Positions 1 to 6,917 of a stretch of 9,669 bases of DNA are shown piece after piece. This stretch comes from Actinomycetota bacterium (lineage in GTDB: Bacteria > Actinomycetota > Actinomycetes > Nanopelagicales > Nanopelagicaceae): contig WLNN01000044.1 of the NCBI GenBank assembly GCA_009699765.1, forward strand, positions 1-9,669. Reading direction: 5' to 3'. Under the pieces are notes generated by a model, which saw only the letters and a program-made list of their open reading frames with translations, made no database searches and was not told the origin of the DNA. The translations under genes were made by a program, and so were the position numbers. Position 1 is the stretch's first letter; every line of letters starts with the position of its first letter.

Positions 1-533
1 AGATGCAACCCGGCGAAAGTGCAGTTGTCTTCGGTGTTGGTGGATTAGGAATCCACGCTGTGCAGTTGCTTAAGCTAGTTGGCTGCAGCAAAGTGATTGC
101 GATTGATCCTCGCGAGGATGCTCGGGCGAACGCTTTAGCACGCGGTGCCGATTTTGCATTTGCACCAGATGATCTCGAGATTAAGTCACATCGTGGATTA
201 AACGCCGCCTTTGATTTTGCCGGAGTAACACCAGTTCGCAAGCAAGCATTCTCACTGCTCGGAGAGCAAGGGCGGCTAGTAATTGTTGGAATAGCTAACG
301 AACCAATTGTGATTCCAAACGATATGGCTTTTACATATATGCGTACACAGGTTTTGGGTCATTACGGATCAGAGGAGCACCACGTGCGAGAACTCATCGA
401 ATTTGCGCGCCAAGGCAGATTAGATTTATCGCAATCAGTGACTGAGGTCATGCCCCTAGAGAAAGCGGCTGAAGCGCTGGATAAGTTAGCTAACAAAATC
501 GGCAACCCAATTCGTATCGTCCTAAAGCCATAA
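1..533 (+). CDS. Zinc-type alcohol dehydrogenase, C-terminal part (5' end outside window)
   Basis: This is the nucleotide-binding half of a medium-chain dehydrogenase/reductase, a family that oxidises alcohols or reduces aldehydes with NAD(P)+. Counting from the ATG at 3, residues 11-16 read GVGGLG, the Rossmann dinucleotide loop. The second strand ends in IAID, and the Asp at residue 35 suggests NAD(H) rather than NADP(H). The family's C-terminal closing strand is present (IRIVLKP), followed by TAA at 531-533. The ATG at 3 is almost certainly internal. Complete members are about 340-360 residues and begin with a GroES-like catalytic domain carrying the zinc ligands, which must lie upstream of base 1. 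I see no truncation other than the window edge. The substrate cannot be judged without the catalytic domain. Confidence 0.9.
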   Translation, partial: MQPGESAVVFGVGGLGIHAVQLLKLVGCSKVIAIDPREDARANALARGADFAFAPDDLEIKSHRGLNAAFDFAGVTPVRKQAFSLLGEQGRLVIVGIANEPIVIPNDMAFTYMRTQVLGHYGSEEHHVRELIEFARQGRLDLSQSVTEVMPLEKAAEALDKLANKIGNPIRIVLKP

Positions 534-571
534 CCCAGCCAGATTTAACGCAAAAAAGCCTATTAATATGC

Positions 572-599
572 GGGCAAATCGCGATTTTAAGAATTGCCC
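572..599 (+). terminator. Possible factor-independent hairpin after the dehydrogenase gene
   Basis: GGGCAAATC (572-580) can pair with GAATTGCCC (591-599) with one mismatch around a 10-base loop. No T-tract follows, so it is not a classical intrinsic terminator; actinobacterial terminators often lack one. The hairpin contains a separate 12-base perfect palindrome, AAATCGCGATTT (576-587), so it could instead be a protein-binding site in front of the tRNA gene. Confidence 0.3.
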
Positions 600-608
600 A
601 TTAACTGC

Positions 609-614
609 CATAAT
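609..614 (+). promoter_or_regulatory. Candidate -10 element for tRNA-Thr
   Basis: CATAAT differs from TATAAT at one position. It would place the transcription start near 621, about 16 bases before the mature tRNA 5' end, which fits a short leader removed by RNase P. I find no convincing -35 hexamer at the usual spacing. Confidence 0.3.
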
Positions 615-636
615 TGCGCCGTTCCAAAGGCAGTAC

Positions 637-711
637 GCCTCCTTAGCTCAGTGGTAGAGCAGCTCACTTGTAATGAGCAGGTCATCCGTTCAAATCGGAT
701 AGGGGGCTCCA
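637..711 (+). tRNA. tRNA-Thr(TGT)
   Basis: The full cloverleaf can be drawn. The acceptor stem is GCCTCCT (637-643) with AGGGGGC (701-707), with one G-T wobble. The D arm is GCTC/GAGC (646-660). The anticodon arm is GCTCA/TGAGC (662-678) around the loop CTTGTAA, with anticodon TGT at 669-671. The T arm is ATCCG/CGGAT (684-700) with loop TTCAAAT. The discriminator is T708 and CCA is encoded (709-711). G1-C72, C2-G71 and anticodon bases G35 and U36 agree with the known identity elements for threonyl-tRNA synthetase. It reads ACA codons, and probably ACG by wobble. A run of five T (714-718) follows directly and may help transcription end. Confidence 0.97.
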
Positions 712-752
712 ATATTTTTAGCGTCAAACTTAGTAGTAGCCAACCAACCCCC

Positions 753-758
753 TAAGAT
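753..758 (+). promoter_or_regulatory. Candidate -10 element (TAAGAT) for the carbonic anhydrase gene
   Basis: TAAGAT fits the actinobacterial -10 pattern TANNNT and ends nine bases before the ATG at 768. A start six to eight bases downstream would leave almost no leader, and no Shine-Dalgarno sequence is visible. The same hexamer precedes the DUF3263 gene. The -35 is weak: TTAGTA at 730-735 has a 17-bp spacer but matches poorly. Confidence 0.45.
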
Positions 759-767
759 TTCAGCATT

Positions 768-1280
768 ATGAGCACATTTCCAAACGATGCATTTAAAGAC
801 GTGACTGAGGCGAATGCTGAGTACGTCAAGAACTTCAAATACTCCGAATTAACTGGAGTTGCACAAAAGGGTTTGGCGATTGTTACCTGCATGGACTCTC
901 GGATAAATCCACTATCAGTTGTCGGAATGAGATCTGGTGATGCCAAGATTCTGCGCAACGCCGGAGCTCGCGTGACTGAGGACGTACTTCGTACCCTCGT
1001 GCTCGCAACGTACCTTTTGGGAGTAAAACGTATTTTAATTATGCCTCATACCCAATGCCGTATGGCAGAAAATACTGAAGCAGAGATTCATGCAAAGATC
1101 GATAGCGAATTTGGTGTCAATACTTCGTCGCTCGAATTCCGCACCACCAATGATCAGTTGGGTGAATTGAAAAAAGATGTTAATCGCGTGCGTTCATATC
1201 CACTTCTCAATACTGGAGTCTCAGTGGGCGGAGCTATTTACGATGTGAAGACAGGTTCGATTACTCCTATAGATTGCTAA
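768..1280 (+). CDS. Small beta-class carbonic anhydrase
   Basis: A cytoplasmic zinc enzyme interconverting CO2 and bicarbonate, supplying bicarbonate to carboxylases and buffering pH. The 170 residues show the beta-class signature. CMDSR supplies zinc ligand Cys41 and the Asp43-Arg45 dyad. RNAGA (63-67) follows, and PHTQC supplies ligands His94 and Cys97. Length and the ending GGAIYDVKTGSITPI resemble the small mycobacterial Rv1284 type more than the longer 200-230-residue enzymes. The residue after the last zinc Cys is Arg98, where many beta enzymes have Gly. The ATG at 768 is preferred because a -10-like TAAGAT lies just upstream and the N-terminus has normal family length. The gene lies between the tRNA and a converging hydrolase gene whose stop codon overlaps its own (bases 1277-1280), leaving no room for a separate terminator. 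Confidence 0.92.
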   Translation: MSTFPNDAFKDVTEANAEYVKNFKYSELTGVAQKGLAIVTCMDSRINPLSVVGMRSGDAKILRNAGARVTEDVLRTLVLATYLLGVKRILIMPHTQCRMAENTEAEIHAKIDSEFGVNTSSLEFRTTNDQLGELKKDVNRVRSYPLLNTGVSVGGAIYDVKTGSITPIDC

Positions 1281-2044
1281 GTACGTCGCTGAGGCATCAT
1301 TGTTTGCGGGTACTCCAGATTGTTTAGGAATTCGCGAATCAACAATTGGAAGATTTCAGGCTTCTCTTTATGTGCTTGGTGAGAAGTCCCAGGAATTACA
1401 GCGAGCTGGCCTTGTGGAATTGATTCGTATAAGAGAACCGAATGTTTATGAGTAATCACATCGTCATCGCCAACTAAAACAAGTACAGGGCATTTAATTT
1501 CTGCGATATCTGCAACTGTGAAGGTGGGCTCTGATCTCCAGATTGCAGTCATTCTCTCGTTCTTCTTATCGAGAGTTTCAGGCGCATCTGGGGAAGTAAT
1601 TGCATATTCAGCGCGATCTTCAGGTGAGATAAATCCACTGAAGTCAGGCAAAGGAAGGGTGCCGTTGTGGTGGAAATTTCCGCCGAATGAAACCACTGAC
1701 TTCACTAATTCTGGTCTGCGCATTGCAACCATCAAGGCAACGATTGCTCCATCGCTATAACCAATCAAGTGCGCAGGTTCTTTTACTACATCTTCCAGGT
1801 ATGAAACTGCTTCAGCATATTGATATTCAAAGTGCAGGCTTCCTTCGCGATCTCCGGTAAAGCCGTGTGCAGTGCGGTCATATGCAAAAACGTGATGGCT
1901 GTCTTCTACCGCCGGCAGGACTGCGTAATCAAAGTGAGAAGTTTGACTTAAGCCACCATGGAACATAACGAGAGCTTCGCCATTGTTCGCCCATTCGTAA
2001 ACGAATGTTTGATGTCCACGGAGATCGATATACCCGGATTTCAT
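1277..2044 (-). CDS. Alpha/beta-fold hydrolase
   Basis: A 255-residue single-domain alpha/beta hydrolase, probably cytoplasmic since no signal peptide is seen. HGG (29-31) fits the oxyanion-hole region. GYSDG (95-99) is the nucleophile elbow with Ser97. VGDDD (191-195) provides the acidic residue, probably Asp195. GTSH (219-222) gives the catalytic His222. The triad therefore looks complete and the protein should be an active esterase, lactonase or C-C hydrolase; the substrate cannot be deduced. Its ATG follows the TAA of the NADH dehydrogenase gene with no gap (TAAATG on the minus strand), so it is the second gene of an operon and likely translated by coupling or reinitiation. No independent promoter or Shine-Dalgarno site is evident. 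The stop codon overlaps that of the converging carbonic anhydrase gene. Confidence 0.88.
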   Translation of the reverse strand: MKSGYIDLRGHQTFVYEWANNGEALVMFHGGLSQTSHFDYAVLPAVEDSHHVFAYDRTAHGFTGDREGSLHFEYQYAEAVSYLEDVVKEPAHLIGYSDGAIVALMVAMRRPELVKSVVSFGGNFHHNGTLPLPDFSGFISPEDRAEYAITSPDAPETLDKKNERMTAIWRSEPTFTVADIAEIKCPVLVLVGDDDVITHKHSVLLYESIPQGQLAVIPGTSHQAHKEKPEIFQLLIREFLNNLEYPQTMMPQRRT

Positions 2045-3295
2045 TTAGTCGAGTGAATCCATAATGTGTCGATTACCCCGGTCAAAGGTCAAATAATTCC
2101 AAGTCCAGTCAGCCATTGTTCCTACTTTATTGCGACCACCTAAGAGGTAGAACAAGTGAAGCCACAACCATGCAAACCATGCCGGCGCTCCTGCCATTTT
2201 GAAATTTCGAACCTGAACAACTGCCTTATGGCGACCAATTGTTGCCATAGAGCCTTTATCTCTGTACTTAAATTCACGAAGAGGCTGACCGTTCGCAACT
2301 GCCAAGATTTGAGATGCGACGAACTTTCCTTGCTGCAAAGCAACTGGTGCAACCATTGGATAGAAACGACCATCTGGCGCAATTGCACCAGAAATATCTC
2401 CGATTGCCCAAATATGTGGATAGTTAGTTACTTGAAGAGTTGGACCTGAGGCCACTCGAGTTCCTGCAAGTGGCAAATTAAGTGCGATCGCTGTTGGCTC
2501 ACCTTTTACACCTGCGGCCCAAACTGTTACCTCGGCAGGAATTGGCTCGCCATTCTTAATTACAATTTGACGAGATTTAATCTCGCGCACAGCTGTATCG
2601 GTGCGAACATGCACGCCCAGTTTCTGTAAATCACGCGTTGCTCGTGCCGAGAGCTTTTCATCAAACATAGGCAGGATTCTGGACCCAGCCTCGATGAGAT
2701 AGATATCGATGTGGTCTGCAGCGTGTGCCATATCGTGGTGAAGCGGTCCGCGCTTTAATTCGGCAAGCGCTCCAGCCATCTCAACCCCAGTAGGTCCGCC
2801 ACCGACGACTGCGATAGATAAACGTGTTTCATCCTCAAAGCGACAGAGATCCTCAAAACGTCGCATAACTTCGGCACGAATTGTGATTGCCTCATGAATG
2901 TTCTTCATTCCGAGTCCATGTTCTGTGACACCAGGAACGCCGAAATCTGCAGTCACAGATCCGAGAGCAACAATCAGATGATCAAATTCCAAAACTTCAG
3001 AAGAATCGAGCTTTATATTTTTATTCTTATGATCGATTGATATTGGAGATCCCATGCGAAATTTAATATTTGTCTTACGTAGTGCGCCACGAATCGGGTG
3101 AACTACGTGGTCAGCGGCGAGACCGGCGGTTGATACCTGATATAGCAAAGGTAAAAACGTTTGGAAATTGTGGCGATCTACAACAATTACATCAGCTTTG
3201 CCAGCGAGAGCACGGGCAGCAGTCAGGCCACCAAAACCAGCCCCAAGTATTACAACTTTAGGCTTAGCTGATGTGTTTCGAGTAGAAGTGCTCAT
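2045..3295 (-). CDS. ndh: Type II NADH:quinone oxidoreductase (NDH-2)
   Basis: A single-subunit, non-proton-pumping flavoenzyme passing electrons from NADH through FAD to the membrane quinone. The 416 residues match family length. In order: FAD-binding GAGFGG (18-23); a second Rossmann motif GGGPTG (165-170) for NADH, with Glu202 at the end of the following strand favouring NADH over NADPH; the FAD-contacting IGD (298-300); and APVALQQG (316-323), which fits the quinone-site pattern AxxAxQ. Residues about 370-387, rich in Trp, Leu and Phe (WFAWLWLHLFYLLGG), fit the amphipathic C-terminal helix that anchors NDH-2 to the inner membrane face. It is the first gene of an operon with the downstream hydrolase and diverges from the SDR gene across 23 bp. 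No Shine-Dalgarno site is seen; a -10-like TAGACT sits six bases before the ATG, suggesting a leaderless mRNA. Confidence 0.93.
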   Translation of the reverse strand: MSTSTRNTSAKPKVVILGAGFGGLTAARALAGKADVIVVDRHNFQTFLPLLYQVSTAGLAADHVVHPIRGALRKTNIKFRMGSPISIDHKNKNIKLDSSEVLEFDHLIVALGSVTADFGVPGVTEHGLGMKNIHEAITIRAEVMRRFEDLCRFEDETRLSIAVVGGGPTGVEMAGALAELKRGPLHHDMAHAADHIDIYLIEAGSRILPMFDEKLSARATRDLQKLGVHVRTDTAVREIKSRQIVIKNGEPIPAEVTVWAAGVKGEPTAIALNLPLAGTRVASGPTLQVTNYPHIWAIGDISGAIAPDGRFYPMVAPVALQQGKFVASQILAVANGQPLREFKYRDKGSMATIGRHKAVVQVRNFKMAGAPAWFAWLWLHLFYLLGGRNKVGTMADWTWNYLTFDRGNRHIMDSLD

Positions 3296-3301
3296 GGTCT
3301 C

Positions 3302-3307
3302 AGTCTA
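3302..3307 (-). promoter_or_regulatory. Candidate -10 element (TAGACT) for ndh
   Basis: On the minus strand TAGACT fits TANNNT and ends six bases before the ndh ATG, so the transcript would begin at or next to the start codon. It overlaps the -10 of the opposite gene by two bases. The corresponding -35 region falls inside the SDR reading frame and shows no clear consensus. Confidence 0.5.
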
Positions 3308-3311
3308 GGCT
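3306..3311 (+). promoter_or_regulatory. Candidate -10 element (TAGGCT) for the SDR-DUF2867 gene
   Basis: TAGGCT fits TANNNT and ends seven bases before the GTG at 3319, the spacing expected for a leaderless mRNA. No Shine-Dalgarno sequence lies before the GTG. It overlaps the minus-strand -10 of ndh. Confidence 0.45.
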
Positions 3312-3318
3312 GAGTTTC

Positions 3319-4812
3319 GTGAACTTTCAGAATGAAGAGCGGATCTATTGTGTGACAGGCGCCTCGGGGTATGTGGGCGGGCGTTTAGTTAGAGATTTAC
3401 TAAACGATAACAAGAAAGTTCGCGTACTTGTGCGCGATGCAAAGAAAATTCATGGCCAAAGCTGGTCAGATAGAGTTGAAATAGTTGAAGGAAACGCCAG
3501 CAACCCAGCAGATTTAGATCGCGCGCTCGCTGGTGTCCATACCGCTTTTTACTTACTTCATTCAATTAACGTTGCAACTGATTTTGGAAATATTGAAGCA
3601 GAAATGGCGGATGCTTTTGCTAGTGCTGCGGCAAGAGCAAATATTTCGCAGATTATTTACCTCGGTGGAATTGCAAATGATGAAAACCGAAGCCGACATC
3701 TAACTTCACGCATGAACACTGGAGTTCACTTATCAGCCGGGCCGGTACCTGTGTTAGAACTTCGTGCAGGAATTATTATCGGATCTGGTTCGGCATCATT
3801 TGAGATGCTTCGACACCTGACTCACCGTTTGCCAATTATGACTACGCCAAAATGGGTTTCAAATAGAACACAGCCAATCGCAATTCGTGATGTTCTCTAT
3901 TACTTACGCGCCGCTGCAAATTTAACAAAACCTATCGATGATGTCCGCGACATCGGAGGTCCAGAGGTAGTCACTTACGCAAAGATGATGCAGAAATTTG
4001 CAAACATATCTGGACTTCGAAATAGACTGATTATTCAAGTTCCAGTGCTTTCACCAAAACTTTCAAGTTTGTGGATTGGATTCGTAACTCCAGTACCCAC
4101 ATCTCTTGCTAGGCCTTTAGTTGAGTCTTTAATAAGCGAAGTCGTTGTTGATCCAGCGAAGAGTATTGATTCGATCATTGCTCCCCCAAGTGATGGGCTC
4201 TTAACTGTTTCACAAGCAATCGAATTAGCATTGACACGCACTGAAAATAACGAGGTAGCTACCAGATGGTCTGATGCTGCATATCCAACTGCGCCATGGC
4301 AGAAAGCGCAGAGCGATCCAGCTTGGGCAGGAGAGCTAACACTTACAGACCATCGCGAAATGACTTCAACAGTTCCAGCAGAATTTCTTTGGAGAGAGAT
4401 TGAAGGAATTGGTGGAGACCACGGATGGTTCGGTTCTGGATGGTTGTGGTACTTACGTGGATTACTTGATCGAATGGTCGGTGGAGTTGGCTTACGACGA
4501 GGACGTAGAGATCCACAATTTTTGCGTGTTGGAGATAGCGTAGATTTTTGGAGAGTTGAAGAAATTGAGAAAGAGAAGAAGTTGCGTCTCTACGCCGAGA
4601 TGATTCTTCCCGGAAAAGCCTGGCTCGAATTCACTCTTACTGTAAAAGATGGAGAGACTGTAGTTACACAAGATGCTCTCTTTGCACCGCGCGGTTTAGG
4701 TGGTCAGATTTATTGGTATCTCGTCTCACCTTTTCACTTCTTTATATTTCCAACGATGCTGCGCAATATCGTGAAAGCGGCAACTAAATCTCACGCTAAA
4801 TCCCACACTTAA
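3319..4812 (+). CDS. NAD(P)-binding SDR/NmrA-like protein with C-terminal DUF2867 domain
   Basis: A two-domain, 497-residue protein. Residues about 8-300 form an atypical short-chain-dehydrogenase (YbjT/NmrA-like) Rossmann domain. TGASGYVG (13-20) gives the GxxGxxG loop, and VRVLVRD (34-40) has basic residues where NADP is often bound. I do not see the classical Tyr-x-x-x-Lys catalytic pair, so it may act as a cofactor sensor or on an unusual substrate. Residues about 345-485 match DUF2867, with WREIEGIGGDHGWF (358-371), WYLRGLLDRMVGG (377-389) and LRRGRRDP (392-399). The end is hydrophobic (YWYLVSPFHFFIFP, 465-478) and may touch the membrane. GTG at 3319 is chosen because nearby ATG triplets are out of frame and the next in-frame GTG lies too close to the Rossmann loop. 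Its divergent partner is ndh, which hints at a redox role; the reaction is unknown. Confidence 0.88.
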   Translation: MNFQNEERIYCVTGASGYVGGRLVRDLLNDNKKVRVLVRDAKKIHGQSWSDRVEIVEGNASNPADLDRALAGVHTAFYLLHSINVATDFGNIEAEMADAFASAAARANISQIIYLGGIANDENRSRHLTSRMNTGVHLSAGPVPVLELRAGIIIGSGSASFEMLRHLTHRLPIMTTPKWVSNRTQPIAIRDVLYYLRAAANLTKPIDDVRDIGGPEVVTYAKMMQKFANISGLRNRLIIQVPVLSPKLSSLWIGFVTPVPTSLARPLVESLISEVVVDPAKSIDSIIAPPSDGLLTVSQAIELALTRTENNEVATRWSDAAYPTAPWQKAQSDPAWAGELTLTDHREMTSTVPAEFLWREIEGIGGDHGWFGSGWLWYLRGLLDRMVGGVGLRRGRRDPQFLRVGDSVDFWRVEEIEKEKKLRLYAEMILPGKAWLEFTLTVKDGETVVTQDALFAPRGLGGQIYWYLVSPFHFFIFPTMLRNIVKAATKSHAKSHT

Positions 4813-4820
4813 ATCCCACA
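4784..4820 (+). repeat. 12-bp tandem repeat across the SDR gene stop codon
   Basis: There are three consecutive units: CTAAATCTCACG (4784-4795), CTAAATCCCACA (4796-4807) and CTTAAATCCCACA (4808-4820). The first two encode KSHA and KSHT in the protein tail. The third has one additional T, which creates the TAA stop at 4810-4812. The pattern looks like replication slippage at the 3' end of the gene. Confidence 0.85.
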
Positions 4821-4839
4821 CTTTGTCATAGGCAACCTT

Positions 4840-4845
4840 TAAGAT
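4840..4845 (+). promoter_or_regulatory. Candidate -10 element (TAAGAT) for the DUF3263 gene
   Basis: TAAGAT is identical to the hexamer before the carbonic anhydrase gene and ends seven bases before the ATG at 4853, consistent with leaderless transcription. TTGTCA at 4823-4828 resembles a -35 but is only 11 bp upstream, too close for a standard promoter. Confidence 0.45.
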
Positions 4846-4852
4846 TGGCCAT

Positions 4853-5119
4853 ATGTCAGCGCTAGAAAATCCAAATACTCAAGGTTCGACCCTCACAGAT
4901 CTCGAGGGACGTATTCTCGATTTCGAACGTAATTGGTGGCGCTTTGCAGGAGCTAAAGAGAGCGCTATCAAAGAGTTATTCGACCTCAGCGCACCTCGTT
5001 ACTACCAGCTCCTCAATGACTTAATTGATCGCGATGACGCCCTCGAGGCGGCTCCAATGCTCGTTAAGCGCCTACGTCGCCTCCGAGAGGCACGCATGCA
5101 GGCTCGCTCAGCCCGCTAA
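4853..5119 (+). CDS. DUF3263 protein (small, putative DNA-binding)
   Basis: An 88-residue protein of a family I know from Actinobacteria (the mycobacterial member is, from memory, Rv0430). The conserved core is ILDFERNWWRFAGAKESAIK (residues 21-40), followed by a helix around residues 47-60 containing SAPRYYQLLNDLID. This arrangement looks like a helix-turn-helix, with RYYQLLN as the recognition helix. The tail is very basic (KRLRRLREARMQARSAR), also suiting nucleic-acid contact. No biochemical function is established to my knowledge. In Mycobacterium a LytR-C-terminal-domain gene follows and groEL2 is a little further on. Here no such gene intervenes and groEL comes next, 174 bp away with its own promoter. 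The start is supported by the nearby -10 element and good family alignment from about residue 15; no Shine-Dalgarno site is visible. Confidence 0.88.
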   Translation: MSALENPNTQGSTLTDLEGRILDFERNWWRFAGAKESAIKELFDLSAPRYYQLLNDLIDRDDALEAAPMLVKRLRRLREARMQARSAR

Positions 5120-5169
5120 TCCGCTCCTCACCCTTTTCACGCTCGCCTATCCTGCTTAAAACTCCCGTT

Positions 5170-5198
5170 TTGCGCTCGCCCATGCCTCCAACTACCCT
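5170..5198 (+). promoter_or_regulatory. groEL promoter (-35 TTGCGC, -10 TACCCT)
   Basis: TTGCGC (5170-5175) and TACCCT (5193-5198) are separated by 17 bp and fit the TTGNNN/TANNNT pattern of actinobacterial vegetative promoters. The predicted start near 5204-5206 falls on the first bases of CIRCE, so a bound repressor would cover the initiation site. The leader would be about 90 bases long. Confidence 0.7.
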
Positions 5199-5203
5199 TG
5201 GCG

Positions 5204-5230
5204 TTAGCACTCAAGGGTCGAGAGTGATAA
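5204..5230 (+). promoter_or_regulatory. CIRCE operator (HrcA binding site) of groEL
   Basis: TTAGCACTC (5204-5212), nine bases, then GAGTGATAA (5222-5230). Against the CIRCE consensus (TTAGCACTC-N9-GAGTGCTAA) there is one mismatch, A instead of C at 5227. CIRCE is the known operator of the HrcA repressor, which controls groE genes in many bacteria including Actinobacteria. hrcA is not in the window. Confidence 0.95.
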
Positions 5231-5243
5231 GTCGGCCCACCAG

Positions 5244-5282
5244 GTTCAATTAATAGGTTCCATAAACAAGTTCCATAAACAG
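5244..5282 (+). repeat. 13-bp tandem repeat in the groEL leader
   Basis: Two near-identical units, GTTCCATAAACAA (5257-5269) and GTTCCATAAACAG (5270-5282), are preceded in the same 13-base phase by a diverged copy, GTTCAATTAATAG (5244-5256, 10 of 13 matches to the third unit). The last copy runs into the Shine-Dalgarno sequence. Confidence 0.8.
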
Positions 5283-5286
5283 GGAG
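5281..5286 (+). promoter_or_regulatory. Ribosome binding site of groEL (AGGGAG)
   Basis: AGGGAG lies seven bases before the ATG at 5294 and fixes the start. It contrasts with genes in this window that lack such a site. Confidence 0.85.
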
Positions 5287-5293
5287 TAATTAG

Positions 5294-6916
<1,623 letters not shown>

Positions 6917-6917
6917 A

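Larger units (their letters stand above)
3299..3314. repeat. Imperfect palindrome containing two divergent -10 elements
   Basis: CTCAG (3299-3303) and CTGAG (3310-3314) are inverted repeats around TCTAGG, itself centred on CTAG. Only one base pair breaks the 16-bp symmetry. It occupies most of the 23-bp gap between ndh and the SDR gene and includes both candidate -10 hexamers. A dimeric regulator bound here would block both promoters, but the symmetry may simply follow from two mirrored -10 boxes. Confidence 0.5.

Noticed and set aside
1518..1760. Plus-strand frame of 80 codons inside the hydrolase gene
   Set aside because: Antisense to the nucleophile-elbow and core region of the hydrolase; no family resemblance.
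2156..2449. Plus-strand frame of 97 codons inside ndh
   Set aside because: Antisense to conserved NDH-2 motifs; its Cys/His-rich product might suggest a zinc protein, but the spacing is irregular and there is no start signal.
4823..4845. TTGTCA and TAAGAT as a complete -35/-10 promoter for DUF3263
   Set aside because: The spacer is only 11 bp, well short of the usual 16-19, so only the -10 element is retained.
5158..5171. AAAAC-TCCC-GTTTT as a terminator for the DUF3263 gene
   Set aside because: A five-pair, mostly A-T stem is too weak, and its right arm overlaps the -35 of the groEL promoter, a better explanation of the sequence.
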